This document shows positions 7,213 to 13,599 of a DNA stretch of 13,930 nucleotides, in pieces (the first letter of the stretch is position 1; every line of letters starts with the position of its first letter). The notes under the pieces are model-generated. The model was not told the origin of the DNA and did no database searches. It was given only the letters and a program-made list of their open reading frames with translations. The position numbers were made by a program, and so were the translations under genes. The stretch comes from Gemmatimonadota bacterium (GTDB lineage: Bacteria; Gemmatimonadota; Gemmatimonadetes; Longimicrobiales; RSA9), in contig VEPF01000054.1 in assembly GCA_012027055.1 (NCBI GenBank), forward strand, positions 1-13,930. The letters run 5' to 3'.

Positions 7213-8547
7213 TTAGTGCGGCAACTCGACGTGCGTGACCGCGTCCACTGCCGGCCGCGCCGTCCGGGGCGTCGAGCCGGGATGATAGCCGAGCACCGTC
7301 AGCATGGTGAAGAACGCAATCACGTACGCCGCCGTCACGAACCACCCCTTCTTGAGGTACAGCCCCGCGTTCCGGGCCTCGGGATACATGGTGGACAGCG
7401 CTACGCCAGCCGACGAGCCGAACCAGATCATGGATCCGCCGAAGCCCACCGCGAATGCCAGGAAGCCCCAGTCATAGCCGCCCTGCACCAGCGTCAGCGC
7501 GGTCAGCGGGATGTTGTCGAACACCGATGACAGGAAGCCCAGCCCCATGGCCGTGTGCCAGCCGGGCGCCGGCAGCTCCGAGACCGGCATCATCGATGCC
7601 GATAGCACCAGCGAGAGCAGGAAGATCGTTCCCTTCAGGGTGTTCGGCAGCAGCTTCCACTCGGGCTTGCGGATCACCGAGGTCCCCAGAATCGCCAGCC
7701 ACCCCGCAACCCCCAGGAATGGGGCCTTGTCCGAGATCTGGTGGAACTGCGTGTTCATGGTCACGTTCATCGTGATTGCCGCCGCCAGGATCGACGCCAC
7801 GATCGCCACCCGCGCCCAGTCCACCTTCGTACCCGGAGTCGGGTCCGCCTGGATCGGCGAGTGCTTCTGCTGTGCGATCGCGGCCGGGATGCCGAATATG
7901 AGCATCGCAGCCACCGCTCCGACCGCGGCTTCCATCACCTCGAGCGGGCTTACGCCCGCGATCCACATCATGGTCGTAGTGGTGTCGCCAATCACACTCC
8001 CCGCGCCCCCCGCGTTCGACGCGGCCACGATCGCCGCCAGGTAGCCGACGTGCACTTTGCCCCGGAACACGGTGTGCGCCATCGCGCCGCCGATCATCGC
8101 GGCCGCGATGTTGTCCAGGAAGCTGGATAGAATGCAGATCACCCACAGCAGGATGAAGCCTCCCAGCCAGCCGTTGGGCAGAATCCGCGGAAGCACCGCG
8201 GGCACCTTGCTGTCCTCGAAGTGCCGGGCCAGCAGCGCGAACCCCAGCAGCAGCAGGCCCAGGTTGGTGACGATCACCCACTCGTGACGTAGATGCAGCC
8301 CGAATCCGGCGATCCCGGCTCCGGTTTCCAGGGGAGAGATCAGGATCTTGTACAGCGCGATGACCGTCACGCCGGTCACCGCAATGGCGAATGTGTGCCG
8401 GTGGAAGATGGCCACGCACGCCAGGACGCAGCCGAACAGGATGAACTCGATCGGCACCGGTCCGATGGTCGGCCCCCCGAACCCCGCCTCGGCGGCTCCC
8501 GTCGGCACGGCTGCCTGCAGCATTCCAGCTATCGCGAAGGGACTCAT
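7213..8547 (-). CDS. NhaD/ArsB-superfamily ion transporter (probable Na+/H+ antiporter)
   Basis: A 444-aa polytopic inner-membrane protein with about 11-12 hydrophobic segments. It shows the two-fold repeat of the ion transporter superfamily: SSFLDNIAAAM (141-151) in the first half and SSVFDNIPLTAL (340-351) in the second. The first is followed by NAGGAGSVIGDTTTTMMW (178-195), very close to the NhaD-type signature NAGG...GD.TTTM.W. The second is followed by the Gly/Ser-rich GFGGSMIWFGSSAGVAL (368-384). This supports a sodium/proton antiporter of NhaD type. Citrate/dicarboxylate permeases and ArsB share the fold, so ion specificity is not certain. The length is close to NhaD's usual range. The start has GAGAGG (8551-8556) 3 nt upstream, which is short spacing. 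The C-terminal tail after about 425 is hydrophilic. Confidence 0.85.
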   Translation of the reverse strand: MSPFAIAGMLQAAVPTGAAEAGFGGPTIGPVPIEFILFGCVLACVAIFHRHTFAIAVTGVTVIALYKILISPLETGAGIAGFGLHLRHEWVIVTNLGLLLLGFALLARHFEDSKVPAVLPRILPNGWLGGFILLWVICILSSFLDNIAAAMIGGAMAHTVFRGKVHVGYLAAIVAASNAGGAGSVIGDTTTTMMWIAGVSPLEVMEAAVGAVAAMLIFGIPAAIAQQKHSPIQADPTPGTKVDWARVAIVASILAAAITMNVTMNTQFHQISDKAPFLGVAGWLAILGTSVIRKPEWKLLPNTLKGTIFLLSLVLSASMMPVSELPAPGWHTAMGLGFLSSVFDNIPLTALTLVQGGYDWGFLAFAVGFGGSMIWFGSSAGVALSTMYPEARNAGLYLKKGWFVTAAYVIAFFTMLTVLGYHPGSTPRTARPAVDAVTHVELPH

Positions 8548-8587
8548 GATCCTCTCGTTTCAGTGACTGAGTTGGTGGACGCGCCGC

Positions 8588-8608
8588 CCGCGGCCGCCCT
8601 GGCCGCGG
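8588..8608 (-). terminator. GC hairpin upstream of the ion transporter
   Basis: Arms ccgcggcc (8588-8595) and ggccgcgg (8601-8608) form a perfect 8-bp stem with a 5-nt loop. It lies 17 bp past the stop of the possible minus-strand ORF 8626-9015 and 40 bp before the transporter start. It could end that ORF's transcript or structure the transporter leader. It has no T-run. Confidence 0.35.
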
Positions 8609-8625
8609 CGGGAATCACGACGCGC

Positions 8626-9015
8626 TCAACCGGGTGGGGGAAGACTTGCGAAGTAGAGTGGGGGACTGCCGCTGCATTCTGCGCCGTGGGCCGCCCGCTG
8701 CCTGGCCCGGATCCGGCTGACCACCGCGCGCGCGTCATGCGCGCCCGGTGCAGCCAATGCCCGGGAAGAGCCGCTGTCGCCCTTGTAGCCCAGCTGGGCA
8801 TGGCCGCCCGGCTCCGGCACCTGCGCGATGGCCTGCCCGTCCGCCACCAGGTGCGGTGTGCGGGTGCCGGTGTCCACCCGTCGCTCGGCAGGTCGTTCTG
8901 CCGGGTGTACTCCGGCGCCGAAGAGCAGCAGCGCCAGCAGCGGCGCAACCAACTGGCTGTTCACGTGTTGTCGGTACGGCACCCGCGCCAGCGCGCGGGT
9001 GAGCAGGGTACGCAT
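8626..9015 (-). CDS. Possible small exported protein upstream of the ion transporter
   Basis: A 129-aa open frame, not a recognised family. In its favour: the N-terminus MRTLLTRALARVPYRQ is basic and is followed by a hydrophobic run (LVAPLLALLLFGAGV, about 22-36) like a signal peptide or membrane anchor. Most codons, especially over the first 90, end in G or C as in neighbouring genes, and the stop falls just before a hairpin and the same-strand transporter gene (78 bp away). Against it: the Shine-Dalgarno is poor (GGGA directly before the ATG), the last 40 residues look unconstrained, and no domain is visible. A longer in-frame start at 9105 (MKVVRALEPDQG) also exists with no better ribosome site. 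It is recorded as hypothetical, and it may be non-coding. Confidence 0.35.
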   Translation of the reverse strand: MRTLLTRALARVPYRQHVNSQLVAPLLALLLFGAGVHPAERPAERRVDTGTRTPHLVADGQAIAQVPEPGGHAQLGYKGDSGSSRALAAPGAHDARAVVSRIRARQRAAHGAECSGSPPLYFASLPPPG

Positions 9016-9204
9016 TCCCAGGTGCAGGTGCGCCCGCGGGCGGCACCAGAACTCTCTACGATACCACAACCCCTGGTCCGGTTCCAGCGCTCGGACCACC
9101 TTCATCCGCCCGGCCGCCCCGGTGCCGCCCCCCTGGCTGCGCGGCCGCCGCGCTGTACCGTTGTGTGCGGCACCGTTCGTGCCCTGCCTCGGTGCGGTAC
9201 CGCC

Positions 9205-9210
9205 GGGAGG
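9205..9210 (+). promoter_or_regulatory. Shine-Dalgarno site deciding the GTG start at 9218
   Basis: GGGAGG lies 7 nt before the GTG at 9218 and directly precedes a good signal-peptide sequence. The in-frame ATG 390 bp further upstream (8828) gives only an Arg/Ser/Cys-rich extension with no ribosome site, so the GTG is preferred. Confidence 0.7.
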
Positions 9211-9217
9211 CCTGGAC

Positions 9218-11353
9218 GTGAAAGCGAGCACCTGTGCCCTGATCCTCACCGCCTGGGCGGCCAGCCCCCTGGCCGCCCAGGGCTCGCTCTATGCCACGCC
9301 TGCCCAGCGCGCCGTAGTGCCGCGGGTGGCCGCGGCCAACGCGGCCCCGCCCTCCGACCTGACCTCCTACTACGCCCGGATCGAGACCGAGCTGGCCTTC
9401 CTGCGCGCCGAGGCGGACGGGCGCGAGACGGTGCTGCAGCTCGAGCAGATCGCCAGCGACCTGTACTGGCGGCGCGACGGCGGGATGACCCAGGAGCTGG
9501 TGGGCTATCGGGCGCGGACCCTGGGAGCCGGCTTCTCCAGCCTCAGTTTCTTCGCGGTGCCCTGGCTGGCGCCGACTCTGTACGGCGAGCGGCTCGACCT
9601 GCTGCGCACCAGCCGTCCGGTCCGCGCCGAGAGCGGACAGGTCCGGAACCGGCGGGCCATCCACCCGTTCGCCCTGAATCGCGAAGGGGTGTACCGGTTC
9701 TCCGGAGGTGACACCATCGGCGTCATCCGGTTGCAGGGCCGTGCCATCCCGGTCGTGCGCGTGCACGTCGCACCAGCGGCGCAGCCCGCGCGCCCGACGC
9801 TGCTCTTCGAGGGTGACATCGATGTGGACGCCGCCCGCCTGCACATCATGCGCATGCAGGGACGCCTCATCCCGAGTGGCCGGAAAGAGACGTTCGGGTC
9901 GCGCCTGGCAAGCGCGGCTTTTTCGGGGGTGCTGTTCGTGGGCTTGGAGAGCGGCGAGTACGATGAGCGCTACTGGCTGCCGCGCGAGCAGCGCTTCGAG
10001 GTCCAGGCGCTCTCGCGGCTCGGCGAAGGCCGGGCGGTGTTCCGCGTCATCTCGCGCTTCGTGAACGTGGTCACCAACGATGTGCGCGCGGCGGACCTGG
10101 CGGCAGCTCCGGAGCAGTATCCCTACGGCCGGATCATCGAGCCGGAGCTCGGCCGCATTGCCGACTTTCGTGACTGGCAGCTCGGCATCGGCCAGCTGGG
10201 CGGCACCGCGACGGCATTCGACTTCGATGCCTACGTTCCGCCCGCCCTCCTCACGCCCCGCACGGAGACGCGCCTCGGGATCGGCGTCCGGTACTTCAGC
10301 CAGCTGTTGCGCTACAACCAGGTGGAAGGGCTCTACACCGGGCTCGGCCTGACCGCCCAGTTCGGTCGGTCGGCCCCCGGACTCGCCCTCCGCCTCCATG
10401 GCGGCTGGGCCTGGGAAGAACAGGTGGCGCGTGGGGGCGTGGAGCTGGCGCAGCGCGCCGGGCCCTGGGAGTTCGCCGGCCGGGCGGAACGTCAGCTCTC
10501 GCACACCAGCGACTTCCTCACGGCGCTCGAGCCCGCGCCCGGCGTCGCCCCGCTCTTCGCCGCCAGTGAGTACGACTACGTGGACCGCAGGCTGGGCGGG
10601 CTGGTCGTCCGGCGCCACCCGGCGGACTCCGTGGGACTGCGGCTGGAACTGGCGCGCGCCGCGGACCGGAACCCGGGACGTCGCCTGCCGCTCCCGGCCG
10701 ACACCGGCGCCCGCACCGGCAGCGACCGGCCGAACCGGGCAGCCTTCGAGGGCGCCTTCTGGCTGGGCCGGGCCGAGCTGAACCTCAACCCGTCCGCGGC
10801 CGCGCTTTCCCTCATGCCCGGGCTGGGCCTGCGCGTGGCCTGGGAAGGCGCCGTGGGTGACCTGGCCTGGCAGCGCCTGGAGGCTGGGCTGAGCGGACGG
10901 CTCATGCCGGGACGCTGGACCCTGGCCGCGCGCCTGGACGCGGGCCTGGTCTGGTCCGACTCCACCCCGCCCCAGGCGCTCTTCGAGCTCGGCTCCGCCG
11001 CCGGCCTGCCAGGGTTCGAACACAAGGCGTTCACCGGGGACCGGGCCGCCCTCGGCCGCCTCACGGCAATGTACACCCTGCCCATCCTGAACGCGCCCGT
11101 GCGCCTGGGCGCCTTCTACCTTCCGGCCCTGGCGCCCTCGCCCTCCGTGGGACTGCAGGTAGGGTGGACCGATGCCCGGCCGGAAACGCAGACTATCATG
11201 GCGCGATACGGCTGGAGAGTGAGCGCCGGGGTGCGCGCGACTGCCGAGGCCAGGCTGCGATTTTTCGGGGGTAGTGTGAGTGTCGGCGTCGCGCGGCCGC
11301 TCGTGCGCGACGCCGACTGGGGCGTCGTGTGGGGGCAGGCCGCCGAGCTCTGA
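9218..11353 (+). CDS. Outer-membrane protein with Omp85/DUF5686-like C-terminal barrel
   Basis: A 711-aa exported protein starting at GTG. The signal peptide MKASTCALILTAWAASPLAAQ is cut near residue 20-21. The N-terminal third (about 45-320) is periplasmic-looking: a helix-rich start, then IGVIRLQGRAIPVVRVHVAP (167-186), LLFEGDIDVDAARLHIMRMQG (195-215) and YWLPREQRFEVQAL (252-265). This pattern resembles DUF5686-type outer-membrane proteins of Bacteroidota-like bacteria. From about 345 the sequence is beta-barrel: TRLGIGVRYFSQLLRYNQVEGLYTGLGL (351-378), repeated amphipathic strands, and near the end LPGFEHKAFTGDRA (597-610), similar to the LRGY...F.G segment of Omp85/surface-antigen barrels. 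The cargo or substrate is unknown. It could take part in protein assembly, secretion or surface polymer handling. It is divergent from the minus-strand genes upstream, and its stop lies 19 bp from the convergent gene. Confidence 0.82.
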   Translation: MKASTCALILTAWAASPLAAQGSLYATPAQRAVVPRVAAANAAPPSDLTSYYARIETELAFLRAEADGRETVLQLEQIASDLYWRRDGGMTQELVGYRARTLGAGFSSLSFFAVPWLAPTLYGERLDLLRTSRPVRAESGQVRNRRAIHPFALNREGVYRFSGGDTIGVIRLQGRAIPVVRVHVAPAAQPARPTLLFEGDIDVDAARLHIMRMQGRLIPSGRKETFGSRLASAAFSGVLFVGLESGEYDERYWLPREQRFEVQALSRLGEGRAVFRVISRFVNVVTNDVRAADLAAAPEQYPYGRIIEPELGRIADFRDWQLGIGQLGGTATAFDFDAYVPPALLTPRTETRLGIGVRYFSQLLRYNQVEGLYTGLGLTAQFGRSAPGLALRLHGGWAWEEQVARGGVELAQRAGPWEFAGRAERQLSHTSDFLTALEPAPGVAPLFAASEYDYVDRRLGGLVVRRHPADSVGLRLELARAADRNPGRRLPLPADTGARTGSDRPNRAAFEGAFWLGRAELNLNPSAAALSLMPGLGLRVAWEGAVGDLAWQRLEAGLSGRLMPGRWTLAARLDAGLVWSDSTPPQALFELGSAAGLPGFEHKAFTGDRAALGRLTAMYTLPILNAPVRLGAFYLPALAPSPSVGLQVGWTDARPETQTIMARYGWRVSAGVRATAEARLRFFGGSVSVGVARPLVRDADWGVVWGQAAEL
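9253..9280 (+). other. Perfect inverted repeat inside the signal-peptide coding region
   Basis: Arms 9253-9263 and 9270-9280 form an 11-bp perfect stem with a 6-nt loop, starting 35 nt after the GTG codon. It encodes residues of the signal peptide hydrophobic core and cleavage region. Alternating GCC/CTG/GCG codons could create it by chance. If it folds in the mRNA, it lies close enough to the start to affect early translation. Confidence 0.4.
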
Positions 11354-11372
11354 CCGCCCGGCCTGCCGCCTA

Positions 11373-12617
11373 TCAGCCGCCGCCGCGCGGCTTCGCCGTG
11401 CCTACGCTGCCCGAGCTGCCGCCCGAGCTGTAGCCGCCACCGCCTACGGACCCGCCCGAGCTGCCGCCGCCCCCGGAGCTGCTGCCGCCTCGACTGCTGC
11501 TCCCACCGCCGCTGCTCGGGCTGACGCTGCTCCGCGTGCCCGCATTACCCGAGGACTGGCCGCGCGACCGCGCCGTGCCCAGCGACGGCTGGGTGCCCCG
11601 CGAGTACCCGCCGCTCCCCACGGCGCCTCCCGCGGACTGGTCCTCGCCGGCCGGTACGACGATGATTCCGTTGTTGCCGTACCAGCCGTACGGGCTGTAC
11701 CAGCCGCCGTACCGGCTGTACCCGTACGGGCTGTAGCCGTAGGAGCCGTAGCCATAGCCGTAGCCGTAGCGGTAGTCGCAGGCCCAGGACGAGTAGTAGT
11801 TCAGCCCGAAGCAGTCGTACCGGTAGTACGGGTTCATGAGGAACGGGTCGTAGTACGGACTGGCGTAGTCGGCGCGGTTCGGCTCTCGCGGTTCCGACTC
11901 CGCCACCCGGAACGCGTCCGGATAGGAGAGCGCGACCATCAGGTCCAGCGTCGAGCGCGGCACGCCGGCGGCCTTCAACTGCCGCAGCGTCTTCGCGTTC
12001 AACGCGAACCCGGAGGCCCGGGTGGCCAGCAGCGCTTCCACGGCGCCCGCGTCTACCAGCTTGCTCGCCTCGGCCACGTCCGCCACGTCCAGCGCGGTCG
12101 ATGCGTGCAGCCGCGTGGTCTCCCGGACCAGCTCCCGCCCCGCCGCCAGCCGGAATCCGGCCGGATACTCGCTCGCCGGGACTTCAGCATAGCGAACCGT
12201 CCGGACCGTGATCCCATCGGCCACCCGCAGCGAACGCACTTCCACGAACGACTCCGGCCCGGTGAGCGCCAGCACGCCGCTCGTCAGCCGTTCCATTCCG
12301 CTGCCGCAGGAGAGCCGCGCGCTGATGTACACCCGCGCCCCATCCGCCGACCAGCGGCCGGTTTCCTCGCCGTTGCAGCCGCCCTCCGAGATCGGGCGTG
12401 CCACGCCGTCCGCGCGGATCCTCTGCTCGGACTTGAGCTCGCCCTTCACGTAGGTCGACATCACCAGGACCCCGGCGGATTCCGCCATGCACACCACCGG
12501 CGCCCCCTCCTGCTGCGGGGTCACCCGCCAGCAGCCCTCGAACGCATACCAGTGCGGGTCCTGCGCCTGCGGCGCTGCAGCCAGCGCGAGCACGGTGAGG
12601 AGTGTGGTGCTCAACAT
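11373..12617 (-). CDS. Secreted protein with Cys-containing N-domain and Tyr/Gly plus Gly/Ser-rich tail
   Basis: A 414-aa exported protein of unknown function. It has a short signal peptide (MLSTTLLTVLALAAAPQAQ, residues 1-19). A globular part (about 20-235) has four cysteines (29, 43, 81, 104) and strand-like repeats, including FEGCWRVTP and ETGRWSADGARVYISARLSC. A segment VDAGAVEALLATRASGFALNAKTLRQLKAAGVPRSTLDLMVALSYP (188-232) resembles a helical motif I associate with envelope proteins of Gemmatimonadota-type genomes. Next is a Tyr/Gly-rich region (about 255-315: YRYGYGYGYGSYGYSPYGYS and on), with cysteines 269 and 280. The protein ends in a long Gly/Ser-rich tail (about 330-414). GAGGAGG (12623-12629) is 5 nt upstream of the ATG and overlaps the stop codon of the preceding barrel gene, so the two are translationally linked. 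A surface or adhesive role is inferred only from composition. Confidence 0.8.
   Translation of the reverse strand: MLSTTLLTVLALAAAPQAQDPHWYAFEGCWRVTPQQEGAPVVCMAESAGVLVMSTYVKGELKSEQRIRADGVARPISEGGCNGEETGRWSADGARVYISARLSCGSGMERLTSGVLALTGPESFVEVRSLRVADGITVRTVRYAEVPASEYPAGFRLAAGRELVRETTRLHASTALDVADVAEASKLVDAGAVEALLATRASGFALNAKTLRQLKAAGVPRSTLDLMVALSYPDAFRVAESEPREPNRADYASPYYDPFLMNPYYRYDCFGLNYYSSWACDYRYGYGYGYGSYGYSPYGYSRYGGWYSPYGWYGNNGIIVVPAGEDQSAGGAVGSGGYSRGTQPSLGTARSRGQSSGNAGTRSSVSPSSGGGSSSRGGSSSGGGGSSGGSVGGGGYSSGGSSGSVGTAKPRGGG
11388..11535 (-). repeat. Gly/Ser-rich low-complexity coding tract
   Basis: Degenerate short repeats rich in GGN/AGC-type codons (minus strand) encode runs of Gly and Ser near the C-terminus of the secreted protein. 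Synonymous variation among copies suggests an old, composition-selected tract rather than a fresh microsatellite. Confidence 0.6.
11676..11775 (-). repeat. Tyr/Gly-rich tandem-like tract (GTA/GCC units)
   Basis: Plus-strand reading shows repeated units such as agccgtacgggctgta and tagccgtagc in imperfect tandem. On the minus strand they encode alternating Tyr-Gly, Tyr-Ser-Pro and Tyr-Gly-Trp units. The tract is a likely site of slippage and length variation. Confidence 0.65.
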
Positions 12618-12627
12618 GAGTGCCTCC

Positions 12628-13392
12628 TCAGAACCGGAATGAAAGACCGGCCGTCAAGCGGATACCGCTCAGGTCGATGCTGGTGTATCCGCTCGGGTTG
12701 TAGATGCTGAGCTCGTAATCCCCGCCCGGATCAGCGGACGCGAACGTGTAGCGACCCTCGGCCGTAAACGCGATCGCGGGCGTGACCCAGTAGTCCGCTC
12801 CGGCCAGCACGTGGCCGGCCAGGGCGGCGCCGTCGGTGCTGTACTTGCTTATGAATATGTCATAGGTGTCCTCGTCCACGAAATGCCCTTCCTGCTCCAG
12901 CCGGTACCAGAGGACCCCCAACCCGCCCCCGACGAAGGGCACGAAGCGCTTCGGTACCCAGGCATAGCGCGCGAGCGATTCCCCCCGGCCGGCGGGATAG
13001 ACGCGCAGCAGCGCGTTCAGAGGTACGCGCCGCAGCTTGGTGACCTGCTGGATCGGGCTTTCCTGCGCGTCGTCGAAGGTGAAGTCGCGGTACTCGGACT
13101 CGGCCGTGCTTTCGGCATAGTCGAGGCCGATACCCAGGTCCAGCATCGGGGCGACCCGGAACAGCACGTCGGCACCCAGGTTCTCCGCCGCGAAATTCCC
13201 GGCGTCGAGCGTGAGCCGGTCGCGCATGTCGTCGAACAGGCGACCGCTCACGCGCGGCAGGTCCGCGCCGAACCGGAGCGACAGCTGCACACTGGGCTCC
13301 CGGAACCGGAAGCCCTCCTGCGCCTGCGCTGCGGCCGGCAGGACCAGGGCACCTGCCAGCACCAGCAGTGGACGCCAACCACGGAATCGCAT
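12628..13392 (-). CDS. Outer-membrane beta-barrel protein, first gene of a two-gene unit
   Basis: A 254-aa protein. The signal peptide is MRFRGWRPLLVLAGALVLPAAAQAQ, cut after about residue 25. The rest is strand-rich with a final ...LTAGLSFRF ending in Phe, the classical C-terminal signature of outer-membrane barrels. Visible strand pairs include VLFRVAPMLDLGIGLDYAES (76-95), RVPLNALLRVYP (122-133), RFVPFVGGGLGVLWYRLE (149-166), GHVLAGADYWVTPAIAFTAEGRYTFA (193-218) and IDLSGIRLTAGLSFRF (239-254). I chose the ATG at 13392 because GAGGA lies 4 nt upstream. The in-frame ATG 18 nt earlier would add MESEEE with no good ribosome site. Its stop is 10 bp from the start of the following secreted protein, whose Shine-Dalgarno begins in this stop codon. 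No ligand is predictable. Confidence 0.82.
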   Translation of the reverse strand: MRFRGWRPLLVLAGALVLPAAAQAQEGFRFREPSVQLSLRFGADLPRVSGRLFDDMRDRLTLDAGNFAAENLGADVLFRVAPMLDLGIGLDYAESTAESEYRDFTFDDAQESPIQQVTKLRRVPLNALLRVYPAGRGESLARYAWVPKRFVPFVGGGLGVLWYRLEQEGHFVDEDTYDIFISKYSTDGAALAGHVLAGADYWVTPAIAFTAEGRYTFASADPGGDYELSIYNPSGYTSIDLSGIRLTAGLSFRF

Positions 13393-13396
13393 CTCT

Positions 13397-13401
13397 TCCT
13401 C
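13397..13401 (-). promoter_or_regulatory. Shine-Dalgarno site deciding the barrel-protein start
   Basis: GAGGA read on the minus strand, 4 nt before the ATG at 13392. Choosing this start puts the basic residues and hydrophobic core of the signal peptide at the N-terminus, whereas the upstream in-frame ATG adds acidic residues. Confidence 0.5.
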
Positions 13402-13599
13402 GCTTTCCATGCTTCGGGCACGCGGTGTCGCGCCGCTGCATCTGGTACTGGCCGTCGTTCCGGCAGGTTCCGGGGGGCCGGGCGCGCATTCCCGCTCTTC
13501 CGCGTCTCGCCCGGCTACGTGAACCACTCACCAGCCCCCGCCACCGTGGCGCCGCCGCCCGCTCCGGGATACATCACCAGCTACCCTGGGAGACACGCC

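Larger units (their letters stand above)
8548..9217. other. 670-bp stretch without a confident gene
   Basis: This lies between the divergent ion transporter (start 8547, -) and outer-membrane protein (GTG 9218, +) genes. Open frames on the plus strand here are Arg/Pro/Ser-rich and look non-coding. The only plausible coding segment is a minus-strand frame at 8626-9015. The stretch also holds the hairpin at 8588-8608 and presumably the promoters of the flanking genes, none of which I can identify with confidence. No tRNA, repeat array or mobile-element end was seen. Confidence 0.5.

Noticed and set aside
8293..9711. Plus-strand 472-codon frame spanning the transporter start and the following gap
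   Set aside because: It overlaps two well-supported genes in other frames or strands, and its translation is Arg/Pro/Gln-rich with no recognisable feature.
9056..11023. 655-codon open frame antisense to the large outer-membrane protein gene
   Set aside because: Low-complexity, charge-rich translation without a signal peptide or domain. The plus-strand frame has a signal peptide, ribosome site and barrel pattern.
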